A stretch of 64,000 nt of DNA, taken from Daucus carota subsp. sativus. Taxonomy: Eukaryota > Streptophyta > Magnoliopsida > Apiales > Apiaceae. Under the pieces are notes generated by a model that worked only from the letters and a program-made list of their open reading frames with translations, had not been told where the DNA came from and did not search any database. Positions 22,026 to 32,517 of this stretch are shown here, in pieces. The stretch lies in NCBI RefSeq assembly GCF_001625215.2, contig NC_030382.2, positions 31,172,610 through 31,236,609 of the forward strand. Reading direction: 5' to 3'. The number at the start of each line of letters is the position of its first letter. Position 1 is the stretch's first letter. The position numbers and the translations under genes are program-made.

Positions 22026-22305
22026 AACGTAGTTCTACTTTTGATACATCAAAGTAGGTATTAAGTTTTAGAGATTAAGTAGAAGTAGATATTGTGTTTA
22101 AGATAATAAACTAATCTTTAATCATTATTTGGAGTCGTGAAAGTTATGCAAGACTCTAGATAATTATCACTAAGAGTTAGTGTATGTGTAGAACCTTTGA
22201 AGACCTTAACTCATCTGGTTAACTCCTTGTTAGACTAGAATCTGAGGTTCGGGTCTAAAATTAGAAACAAAAATAGAACGAGTCGAAATTAACTATTGTG
22301 TACTG

Positions 22306-23171
22306 TAGGGATGGGCATTTACCCCGCCCCGCTCGACCCCGATCCGTTCCCCGTCCCGTTCGGGTCGGGGATTCGGGGAATTTTTCAGGGTCGGGGCGGG
22401 TATCGGGAAAAATTTCATAAAAAATTCGGGGATCGGGGTGGGGTCGGGGTTTCGTGTCTCCCCGCCCCGATCCCCGACCCCGATTGTATATATATGTAAA
22501 TAATAATTTTTTATATGTAAATAATAATATATTTAGGGAATTGATAAATAAGCTCCACATTTTACTATGTAAACTCCAATTTCATATTTTATACCACATT
22601 TACTCATGCTTTCTACACATGTTTCATCTATATTATAGGTGATTATGCTATTTGGGTAAAGGAAAAAAATTGAAATGGAGCTTAAATAGTAAAGTTTGGA
22701 GCTTATTTATCAATTCCCCATATTAATATATATTATACTAAATATATCATTAAAAATAGATACCTTTTATAATTTTAAAATATAATCTTAATTTTTATTG
22801 ATCGATTATTATTATATTGTAATATAATATATTTAATAACTTAAAAATTGTCGTTTATTTATATTGTAAATCAATTTTAATATGATTTAATGTTAAAAAT
22901 ATAAAATATTATTATTTTATTAGTATATTATTAGTTAGTAGTTTGTTTTTTTATTGAAAAAATATATTATATATTATAAAATTATTATTTTTTAAAAAAC
23001 TAAAATTCCCCGAATCCACGCGGGGATCCCCATTCCCCGTTCGGGGCGGGGATCGGGGAGGAAAACAATCCCCATTCGGGGTTCGGGGCGGGGTTGGGGA
23101 TGGGCATTGAATTCGGGGATGGGGGCGGGGATAGCACTCCCCGACCCCGAAGTGCCCCCGTGCCATCCCTA
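22306..23171. mobile_element. Non-autonomous hAT element with G+C-rich ends, 8 bp target duplication
   Basis: Ends TAGGGATGGGCA and TGCCATCCCTA, flanked by GTGTACTG on both sides (22298-22305 and 23172-23179). An 8 bp duplication and short imperfect ends fit the hAT superfamily. About 190 bases at each end are arrays of GGGGCGGGGATCGGGG-type words in inverted orientation, while the core is AT-rich. It does not encode a transposase. A MITE-like hairpin is nested at 22536-22718. Confidence 0.9.
22536..22718. mobile_element. MITE nested inside the hAT element
   Basis: Left GGGAATTGATAAATAAGCTCC and right GGAGCTTATTTATCAATTCCC are inverted repeats, extending inward through ACTATGTAAACTCCAATTTC-like sequence. 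The target duplication is not clear. Confidence 0.8.
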
Positions 23172-23538
23172 GTGTACTGTGTTACATGTTCAAATCTCAA
23201 ATATGCACACAACACCTGCATAGAAATACATTAGAGCATAGAAATACATTGGAGTATGTTAATACATTAGACAACGTGAGAACTCCTTCAACTTTTTCTT
23301 TTTCTACTTAGTTCTTTATCCACATTTTATATTTATTTTATTTAAATGAGAAAGGGAAGTTAACTGAAAGAGAGAGAAAATTGGAGAAAAATTAATATTA
23401 TATTTATAAATAAAAAGTTACAAGCGATTGGATACTCTTTAAAAGAGTAGGGAGCACACTCTTAAATTTTAAAGAGTTTCAAGAACTCATTAAAGCACTA
23501 ATCTTTGACTCATTCATTAAATTTAGTGTTAAGAGTTA

Positions 23539-23775
23539 CTCCCTCCATTCCAAATTAGATGACCCCGTTGACTTTGGGCACACAATTTAAGGTTCATTGA
23601 CCGCATAGCTACATGACTTATTTTTAAAATTTTATTTTTGCAAATAAAAATTAAAATATGATATTTTTATATATAAAAGCAAAAATAAAAAAATAAATTT
23701 CGGAAGTAGACGGTCAATGCACCTAAAGTTACGTGCCCAAAGTCAACGGGGTCATCTAATTTGGGATGGAGGTAG
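23539..23775. mobile_element. Stowaway MITE
   Basis: Starts CTCCCTCCATTCCAAATTAG and ends CTAATTTGGGATGGAGGTAG with TA on both sides. The inverted repeat continues through ATGACCCCGTTGACTTTGGG. 237 bp, non-coding. Confidence 0.93.
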
Positions 23776-24178
23776 TATAAAAAACTCATCGGAGATGCTT
23801 TTAAGAAACTAAAACCAGACACAGTAATTACACGAGAGAGTAAGCATACAAATATTTTATTGCATTAATACTCCAAATGAAATTTCCTAAATATTTATTA
23901 TATGATATGACATAACACACGACAATTTTAATTTAGGACACATACGTATTCACGCAGAATCCCATATTATATTAAGAAAGTTATCGTTTACGTATTGACA
24001 ATTGAGTATTTATTTTTTCTTTGAAAAAGAATTTGAGTTATCTAGTATTTTTCATTTTAATATCCATCTAAAATATAACTATGTTTTTAGTTAAAACATA
24101 AATATAAAGATATAAAGTCTTTTTTAATTATATAACAATCGTAGAAACCAGTATACGGATTATAAATTTAGATAAAAA

Positions 24179-24327
24179 TCTATATCTATATCTATATAAT
24201 CCTAATTTGTGAATACAAACAAATCTATATCTATATCTATATCTATCTATATCTATATCTATATCTATATCTATATCTATATCTATATCTATATCTATAT
24301 AATCCTAATTTGTGAATACAAACAAAT
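24179..24327. repeat. (TATATC)n array and duplicated Helitron-like 5' end
   Basis: The phrase TCTATATAATCCTAATTTGTGAATACAAACAAA occurs twice, separated by a long TATATC array. It looks as if the left terminus was duplicated and its hexamer part then expanded. Confidence 0.85.
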
Positions 24328-25437
24328 GGGATATTTACTTTTTATGTCCTTTCTGTTTTTTTTCTGATACTACTGCCAGGGGTGTTATCAGTAAATTCAC
24401 GTTGCTATTGGACTACCCAAACTGCATCGGGTTCCCGACCCGGAAACACTTGCAGCAAAGTTCTTCGATAACAGATGAAGATTCCGAATCCAAGCGGGCG
24501 ACCCATCCCTCCTTTTGTGTTTGTACTGCGGTTGCAACGACCCGTATTTTCAGGGCACTCATTCTTTACCCCTGGGTAATACATGGTTCGATTTTTTGAA
24601 TTTTTGGGTTGGTTGTGTTTCTCCAAAATTTCAGGACCTGTTATCTCCATCTCTTTCAAGTTATGGGTGATCAGTTACAATCGCATATAATCTTTCTTTC
24701 GATTTGAAGTGAATGAGTTTTTACCGGTTGTTGTGACGATTTCAGGAGTTGCTAACTATTTCGGTTTTCTAGCTCCCACACCGACGGAAACAGAGTGGTG
24801 AAGCCTTCCACTCATTGCGATCTCCGCTGCATGTAGTAGCCATGGACAGTGGTCAGTCTCCGTCTCCTCTGTTTTGTTTCGGAAACTGAATTATGTGGTT
24901 ATATATTCGTGTTTTGAAGATGCGTTCTATCCGTTTGTTGCGATATATTTTCGAACAGGTCGTAAGCGCATACCTTTAGGTGTTGTTTCTCCTTCGGCTT
25001 TTAGAAATGGTGAGCGTAAATGAATTTACTAAATATTATATATGTTAAAACAATATTTTTGAAAGAAACGATGCGAATCACTCAAAGCAATCTTTTACAT
25101 TTTTGGGTGTTGTTAGCACAACGGAGGCGATCTTCCAATGATGTGCAGACATCTGGTAATGTGTCATCTGCGAATCGTGAGAATTTGGAACCGAATAGAG
25201 CATCTGCATCTCTGCCAGAATCAAGTTTTCAGACTCCAGCACGTAATGTTAATGTACACCAGCAGCCATCACACTACACCCTGGGTTCGTGTACAGGTAT
25301 TAATTCCAAGAGTAGTTCCTTAATTTGACATTCTCATCCTTTTTTTGATTTGATAAATATAAGACAAGGATGGTTACATCGGAACGTAGTCTCTTACATG
25401 GTTATAGCGTTTATGATGATGATCCAGATTTATGTAG

Positions 25438-25757
25438 AGAATCACATACAATTAGTCAGAGAAAGAGCATTTACAATGTGCCAGAGAAATAGCATTTGAT
25501 CATGTACAAAAACCAGGTTCAGCTCTGCGTAAAAAGAATAACACAATAGCTAAAAGTTCTAAACTCATGCATTGCTATGAGAGATCCAGGATATAACTTT
25601 AAGTGTAGCATGAAAAGGCACAAAAATGTATTAAACCTCGGGCTTCAAGTACATGTACAAAGGCTAACATGTATAAAGTATATATATTTGATATCAAAGT
25701 ATGATATTTCAAAAAGTTCAGCTAGATGTTATTCACGTGTTTCCTGATCTTATATGT
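25438..25757. repeat. 320 bp direct repeat, copy 1
   Basis: Starts AGAATCACATACAATTAGTC and ends CCTGATCTTATATGT. Copy 2 is at 26109-26428, 671 bp downstream, with only scattered substitutions and no net length change. Both lie in introns of the N-terminal exon series and bracket the exon at 25871-25948. Confidence 0.95.
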
Positions 25758-26108
25758 CATCTGTCAAGTTTATTACTGTTAGAATAAATATATATTTTTG
25801 CAATGGATAATATATATAATACACCCTCCTGCCTTACCTACTCCATGTGATGTCTGTCTCTACTTCACAGGTAATCAGATTCTTGGTGGCAAAACGCAGG
25901 GGTATCTTACGCCATCACAAAGAAGGCTACTTGGTGTTGATCTGTCTGGTAAACATTCTATTATAAGCAGGCATTTTGATTGAGGCTATGATTGATTGAA
26001 TTGTATTAGATGCACTAACTAATTGACAGGAAGTTTAAACATTTTATTATAAGCGGCATTTAAGCTATTAATGTTTTGACAGTGAAAGTCGAGTAGAGCA
26101 GGGCGTTT

Positions 26109-26428
26109 AGAATCACATACAATTAGTCAGAGAAAGAGCATTTACAATGTGCCAGAGAAAGAGCATTTGATAATGTAAAAAAACCAGGTTCAACTCTGCG
26201 TAAAAAAAATAACACAATAGCTAAAAGTTCTAAACTCCTGCATTGCTATGAGAGATCCAGGATATAACTTTAAGTGTAGCATGAAAAGGCACAGCAATGT
26301 ATTAAATTTAGGGCTTCAAGTACATGTACAAAGGCTAACATGTATAAAGTATATATATTTGATATCAAAGTATGATATTTGAAAAAGTTCAGCTAGATGT
26401 TATTCACGTGTTTCCTGATCTTATATGT
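26109..26428. repeat. 320 bp direct repeat, copy 2
   Basis: See copy 1 at 25438. The spacing suggests that a segment of about 671 bp was once duplicated in tandem, or that an intron segment was copied nearby. Confidence 0.95.
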
Positions 26429-26840
26429 GTAACTTTTTTATGTTGGATTTTTAAAAATACTTTAGCATTATTGTGATTAATAGGTAAAAACTTACATTTA
26501 TTATGCATAAGTAGAACTAAACGAAAACCTCATGAATTTGTCTACTGGACAGGAACACAGAATCATATAATCCTGCCAACTATAGGTACAAATTGTATCA
26601 TGGTGTATTAGTCGGTGTTTTATAAGTGAGCATATGTAATTACTTCTCCTGACCTCATCCCATGTTCATTATGGCCTTTTCCAAACTATAAACCAAGTAC
26701 TTGAATTGCCCTTCATTTGACGTGGAATTCTGCCATAATAGAGATTAAAGCACATGTCAAGAGAAGTATGCAAGATATATTACTTAATATAATAGCTTTT
26801 ATATGAAAATTTTTATAGTGTAATATACACTTTTATCAAC

Positions 26841-26939
26841 CTGGTAACCTGGTCTCATGACAACCACGGTCCTCCCAAGCCTGTCATAGTAGTCGGCTTT
26901 GTAAACTTTTCCTGTCTCATCTTCATAAGCAATGTCTTC
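26841..26939 (-). pseudogene. Captured single exon of a SEC14/CRAL-TRIO protein gene, antisense
   Basis: On the minus strand a 99-base open stretch bounded by a perfect acceptor (TGTGTAG|GAAG) and donor (CCAG|GTTGAT) encodes EDIAYEDETGKVYKADYYDR followed by LGRTVVVMRPGYQ. This matches the start of the CRAL-TRIO lipid-binding domain in plant SEC14-like phosphatidylinositol transfer proteins (pattern ETGKxY...DKxGRTVxVMRP). No neighbouring exon of such a gene is seen on either side, and it lies in reverse orientation between two parts of another gene. It is best read as a captured gene fragment, probably acquired by the Helitron. Confidence 0.8.
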
Positions 26940-27032
26940 CTACACAGCAGCAAAAATATAAGAAAAATCGTTGTGTACTTACTCAACAATTCTTTCTGGG
27001 TTATTTCATCTCATGTGGCTATAACTGTGCAG

Positions 27033-28661
27033 GTATTCGAGTAATGTCACTGTATGGGGTGATCTCGCATTGACGACACAAGAGGAAAAACAAAAGGCAG
27101 GCGACACAACTATCATCGTGATTCTTGCCAGTACCAAGCTTAAAAATATACAAGAGTTAGAATACTATTCCCTACTTCATTCAATAACTAAAAATTAAAC
27201 CCTGCCTTAATTTAAACTTAATGATGCAGCATTTAATAACATTTCTTTATTTCTTTATGTTTATCCAGATACTGTGCAAATCAACACAGTGCCATCATCC
27301 AAGATATATATGAATCTTCATATTGATTCTGTGATTGCAATGCGTCAAAGGTCATTCACTTTAGTCTTATTCTTTAATTTATAATTAAAGCACATGTATA
27401 CATTATTTGATATTGTTGCTTGGCTGACTCGGAAAAAAAACAGGCTTATTGATGAAGGATACACGGCTGGTGATGCAGCCACACAGACGCCCACTCAGAG
27501 AGTTGTGCAGCACATTGTGGAAACAATGACACTGAAGGAGCTAAGTGAGAAGATTACTGGAGAGTATATTAAGGTTCATGAACTTAATCCAATAATTCGA
27601 AATTGGACACAAATTTGGTTATGAGTGATTAGGGGTTATATTTTTTAGACTTGCCATTATTTTTGCAAAATTAACCTTTTAACCTGCAGAAACAAGTGTA
27701 CTGTGTTGTCAAGGTCATAAGTGTGGAAGAAAATGGCTGGTGGTGCAATAGCTGTGGAGGGTGTGAGACTGAAGTGGAGAAGCAGGCTGGCAAATTCTTT
27801 TGCAAAAATTGCAATCATTGCATTCCTGTGGCAGAGAAAAGGTGGTTTCACCTGACAACTCGATACATTTTTTGACATGATATTTTTTATGAATTAAAAC
27901 TGATAAAAAAATTTGGTCTTTGGTTGTCTGATTCAGGTATAGGGTTGTCATTCTTGGGGAGGACACCACAGAGGCATACAACTTTGTTCTGATGGACCGA
28001 GGAGTGAAGAGGATGCTTGGTGTTACAGCAACAAAAATGATTTCCGACAAGCTTAGGGTACGTTTCGAAATTGAAGATCAATTTTTGTGTTTATTATTCC
28101 ATCGCATGAGATTAGTTTACAATTGCTTCCTATATAACTGACAGAACCAAACAGCCAATGATTTTCCACCGGAAATTAAAGCTCTGACAGGAAAAGAGCT
28201 GAAGCTTAAGGTTCTTATAAACGAGGACAATGTCAAGGCGAATAGCAGATTGTTTTTTGCTGTTGATGTCTGTGATGCAGCGGCTTCTTCCTCAGCAATG
28301 TGTTCAGTATCAGGCACCTCTAGCACAACTGATACAAATGGAGATGTAAGATTCATGCATCTTATTCGCAAACGCCTTTATTATGTTTTTTGCAAAAAAA
28401 TTTTGATAGCATACCATACCAGACATGCTAAGGATGTGTGTAAATAAATTAAAGAAAACTGACAGATATTTGCCTTTCAGACCTCTGCTGCAAAAGTATC
28501 ACAAGGCCTCGACACACCAGGAACTGCTAGGTCTTCTTCAAAAAAAATAAAATTGGTAGGCTCCTTTGGAAATTCTTTGATTGCCTATTCTGATTATATG
28601 AATATTTGTGTCGGCACTGTTATCCTTGACATGTTTGAATGCTGTGTTACAGGAGAAGTAG
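27033..28661 (+). pseudogene. RPA70-like single-strand DNA-binding protein, C-terminal part
   Basis: Exons 27033-27154, 27269-27350, 27444-27573, 27690-27841, 27937-28057, 28145-28345, 28481-28555, 28653-28661 (TAG). The first encodes SNVTVWGDLALTTQEEKQKAG, the OB-fold B signature of replication protein A large subunit; next DTVQINTVPSSKIYMNLHID; then the OB-fold C region with a zinc ribbon (WWCNSCGGC...FFCKNC) and YRVVILGEDTTEAYNFVLMD; then a Ser/Thr-rich tail ending SSKKIKLEK. RPA binds ssDNA in replication and repair, and RPA-like genes of this type also ride in plant Helitrons. The N-terminal OB folds are missing. The donor after exon 1 reads CAAG|AGTTAG instead of GT in the required phase, so the reading frame is probably broken. 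It could still yield a transcript from a cryptic donor. Confidence 0.75.
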
Positions 28662-29784
28662 ACCTAACTATCTCCATGAAAAGCTTTGGCAGCGTATGAT
28701 CAGTCCATGCTCGAACTGGATGGAGAGGTCATCCTAGGAATCTCATTGTCCACTTTTGCATTTTTATTCTCAATTAGAAACTATTCGCAATTGATGTTAG
28801 TTATGTTATTTCCGTTTTTCCAAAACTTATTGAATTATTGAATGATGCTTCGGATTATTGTTATTATATTATTGATGAATGTCTTTTCTAAACTGTTTAT
28901 TACAATACTGCACTTATTTATAGTGTTCCAAACACTATAAATATTAAAGATGCATCAAGCTGATATCCTAACATATCACATGAATCATTTAAGATGATAT
29001 GCTAACATATCAATATTATTTAAAAGAAGGGTCTGAATAGTTTGCTTTTACTTATTATTGTAGCATTTCAATGATGCTTTAGTGCATCTACGGACATCTG
29101 TTACTTGATCTTATGCACTGTGAATTGTTAGTAATCCATGTATTAAGAGGATAGCTTAGCTGCCTGGTTTATAACTACTGATTTATAAGATTTTCACATG
29201 GTTAAAATCTGCCCATATGATAATTCAGAGTGCTGTAAATTTATACTGAACCTTGGAGAGATCAATACATTTCTTATGTACTTAAATTGGCTCTGAAATC
29301 AACTTCAATTTTAATCATTTCCAGTACTCAGTAGCACCATTAATGGTCATTAGCATTCCTGGAATAACCAAAAGCTAAGCCTCACAAAACTAAAATTCCC
29401 GGAACCTTACATGTTATATTTCACTTTTCACTTTAAATATTTAATATTAGCAAACATTACATGACTTATTTAGAGGTGCCTATCTCTTTTTATTTTCTAA
29501 ACAATTTAAAATATTTATATTCCTTAATATTTCTGACAATATATCATGTTTCCGTATTTTGATCAAGCATAAAATCAGCTGTGATATCCTGTGTGTGCAT
29601 CGAATAATTAGAAGACTGTAATTCAGAACGAGTCTCGGACATCTGATTTAATGTTTGGGATAAGCACCCGAACAATGTCAATCATATAATAATAAAAAAT
29701 AATTCAAGAAATAAATTTTTTTTCTATGTGTTACAATTTTACAAAAATTACAATCAATTATTTAAAATTAAAAATAAAACATGA
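28662..29784. other. Right, non-coding part of the candidate Helitron
   Basis: AT-rich, no gene recognised between the RPA-like stop and the terminal hairpin. Confidence 0.5.
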
Positions 29785-29815
29785 CCCGTGTGCGAAGCAC
29801 GGGCAAGATAGCTCG
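29785..29815 (+). other. Helitron-type 3' terminal hairpin
   Basis: Six-base stem CCCGTG/CACGGG with loop TGCGAAG, followed by CAAGATAG and CTCG before T. The shape and spacing fit plant Helitron 3' ends (CTRR before T), with CTCG as a one-base departure. Confidence 0.7.
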
Positions 29816-30327
29816 TTCTCATTAAAATAAGATCAGCACGTGCGTCAGTTTGTAAATTTCTGTGAGACAAATACGAAGATCTGTTGTTAACAAATCTAAG
29901 TGCAAGTATTTAGCAAAAAAAATAAAAAAGTCTACATAACATATTCATTTACTAACAATTAAAACGAAAAACAAGGGTCAAGATTCAAGAATAACAGTGG
30001 GCAAGAGTCAAAAAACTAGTCTCTTTCTTTCCAGTGGTGAATCTGAATTGCCCACCACCGACGATTTTTCACCGTCCGATCAGTCCCCACCATTTTAATT
30101 TCACATTACACTACTCTGTACCACATTATTATAATCACCTTAATTCTTTCTCGTAAGTTTTGTACTCACATATATCTACAGTCTTTATATCTTAGTCCCT
30201 TTCTACTTTATTCACACACACACTTGGTGGGCATTTATATGAGTGTTCACTGTGGAGTCCAGTTGTGAAAGCTTTCAGTTTTTCAGATCCTGAAGCTCCT
30301 GCCCAGTAAAGGGTCTTTCATTTTCAG

Positions 30328-32432
30328 GTAAAATGACCTAAATTATTCAACAATTGTCTCCATATGATTATGCCCAGATCATTGTTTTGTATGTTTATTC
30401 AGCTTTTAATCATACCCTTCTTCTGTTTTGCTCATTGCTTTTGTAAAGTTTGAATCTTTATGCAGTCATAAGTATATGTGTATCTTCTCCATAAGCTTCT
30501 TATTCTACTAGCTCAATCTACTTATTTCACTTAAGGGCTGAATTTAGTTATGCACTAGCTTGAGGTTCTCCTTCAGCATCTATGTCTGAACATGAATCAG
30601 AAGCTCTTGCAGAGAAGTGTTAAACTTGAAAGATCATATGATAATAGTTGGTTGTGATTTTTGTCCATTGTGTGAATAAATCATTGCACATGCTAGAGTG
30701 ATCATTGTATAGTGTACATGACATATGATAAAGTTATCTTCTTTACTAGATTTTGTGCTCTATATTTCTTGGATTTGTCCGATTCCAATTTATGCAATCC
30801 CCTGTCCTTCCTCGTTGATATGATACCAAGTAGTCAGATGTTTGCTTTGCTAGTGTAGCGGAGCAACTAGCAAGCTCCACTTCAGGTGTCTTTCCCCCCT
30901 ACTAATATTTTACCAAGTGGTTGGAAGTTGATGGAAAGTTAAACCTCTATAGAGATGCGGGAAGAGTCTTGTTTATGAGTTCAAGATCAGTCCATTTAAA
31001 TGCTAAATCAGCAAATGATAGCTTGATGCCATCCCAAAAGTTTAACTAAGAGAAAAATGTTAGCTGTGCTGATTTGGGGTCGGCAATTTCAATTCATTCA
31101 ATCGACAGCCCTTCCTCAGTTGATACGGTACCAATTAGCCACATGTTTTCTTCGCAGTGTAGCGGTGTAGACTATATACTACCTCTTTGTGAAGGTCCAC
31201 TTTGGCACCTTTCCCCATATTAGCATCTTACTGGTTGGTCGGAAGATGGAAGATTGACCTGCTTTACAGATGCTGGATGAGTCTTGTTTAAGATTGAAAT
31301 CAGCCCTTTGAAATGCAATTAACAAATGACAGCTTGATGCTATCCAAACAATTGAATACTGAGAAATATATTACTGGCACTGGTTTGTTGATGGGTTTGT
31401 CCAAACTTGGTGTGAGATGACTGATGAGTGAATCCTTTCGAGCTAATCTCGATGATGCACTTATCCAGTATATCAAAATGACATCATCATCATTATACCT
31501 CAATATAGATAAAACATTAGCATGACGTATATACTAGTTGCGGTGAATAATAATTCGTCTTGCGACACCATTATTAGCTTTTTTATACCATAAGAATATA
31601 CTTCGTGCTACTTTTTAATTCCATTATGATTAATGAGTTAAACCACAATTATATTTGTTTATGCTCTCGTGTATGCGTGCCTGATGTTTATTTCTTTGAC
31701 ATATCAAAATTTTGGTAGATATGTGCATTGCTGTTGCATCCAGATTAGGCTACTTATTCATCTCTTGTATGGACAATGCCAGCGGCAAAATAACTGATGG
31801 TTCTTTGTTTAGCTCTTTGGACAGCATCATGTTATAATTTGTTGATTTAACATTTAAAAAGACAGATTCAACTTCAAGACCATACAGATTTACCAAATCT
31901 ATAGCTTCACCCTTCCATCAACTTTCAACTAAGTAGTAAGATACTAGTTTGGGGAAAGGCAAAATGGAGCTTGACATAAAGATATCTTATAAGTTATAAT
32001 CTACTCCGCCACACTAGCAAGTGAGACAAGAGTCTTGTCTGACTTGCTAATGTCTTGTCACAAGACATTAGGTTAATGCAGATTTAAGTAGCTCCAAACG
32101 AACTGAGTGAGATCTAAATAAATTTGAACTCTTGTTCTCATCACTTGTAGTTTTGTTCTATATAAGTCTTCCAAGTCTATTCAGATTTTAAAATGTATGA
32201 ATGACATTTCTCACCATTCTTAAAACACATAATTATTTGTATGTTACTTGTTACTAATAATCTATTTGGCTTACTTTTAAAGTAGTTAAAGTTTTTGTTG
32301 TTTTTATTGGAGAAAAGCAAGACCAAAATTACAAGAAATGGGTAGATAACTATTTTCCTTTTTACCTACTTACTAGAGCCTTGTTCAGATTTTAGTACAA
32401 ATGACCTAAAAAGATCAAACTGTTATATGCAG
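30328..32432 (+). other. Probable 5' untranslated intron of the PMT14-type gene
   Basis: A donor TTTTCAG|GTAAAAT at 30327/30328 and acceptor TATATGCAG|GGCG at 32432/32433 frame an intron just ahead of the start codon at 32518; the upstream stretch 30180-30327 is CT-rich with a TTTATAT box near 30235, fitting a transcription start. Inside are two diverged direct copies of a unit of about 190 bp (30830-31020 and 31125-31330; shared words GTGTAGCGG, TCTTGTTTA, CTTTCCCC) and a third, inverted, at about 31915-32035. Confidence 0.55.
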
Positions 32433-32517
32433 GGCGTGCTATAGCCGAGTCTCTGAGGAACTAGGATTAGGAGTGACGCATTAGTGGCAAGCTTCTGGTT
32501 TCTTTCTGAAGCACGAT

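Larger units (their letters stand above)
24842..26585 (+). pseudogene. Five-exon N-terminal gene part, no recognised domain
   Basis: Exons 24842-24851, 24959-25009, 25117-25296, 25871-25948, 26553-26585. All borders are GT-AG and all junctions are phase 1, giving one reading frame: MDSGRKRIPLGVVSPSAFRN, then a Ser/Asn-rich stretch with QRRRSSNDVQTS, then GNQILGGKTQGYLTPSQRRL, LGVDLSG and TQNHIILPTI. I do not recognise a domain. Its position ahead of RPA exons inside a Helitron-like unit, and the LTPSQRRLL phrase, suggest the N-terminal tail of a Helitron protein, but this is inference. The last exon ends in phase 1, while the first RPA-like exon needs phase 2, so at least one exon between them is missing. 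Confidence 0.5.
24179..29815 (+). mobile_element. Candidate Helitron carrying gene parts
   Basis: Left end A|TCTATATCTATATAATCC, with the TC start and TCTATA-type sequence of plant Helitrons. Right end is a hairpin CCCGTG-TGCGAAG-CACGGG (29785-29803) followed after 8 bases by CTCG|T, one base off the canonical CTRR|T terminus. Between them lie an N-terminal exon series (24842-26585), an antisense SEC14-type exon (26841-26939) and RPA70-like exons (27033-28661). RPA-like genes and captured exons are both typical of plant Helitrons. No Rep/helicase core is seen, so it would be non-autonomous. Exact ends are inferred. Confidence 0.65.

Noticed and set aside
22196..22260. Third SINE (CATCTGGTTAAC...GAGGTTCGGGTC)
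   Set aside because: Box-like words are present, but no tail or flanking duplication could be found, and a hAT element follows 45 bases later.
22261..23221. Pro/Arg/Gly-rich open frames on both strands
   Set aside because: They translate the G+C-rich word arrays at the hAT element's ends.
24312..24659. Open frames on both strands upstream of the first Helitron exon
   Set aside because: No recognised motif, no splice support; likely leader sequence of the exon series that follows.
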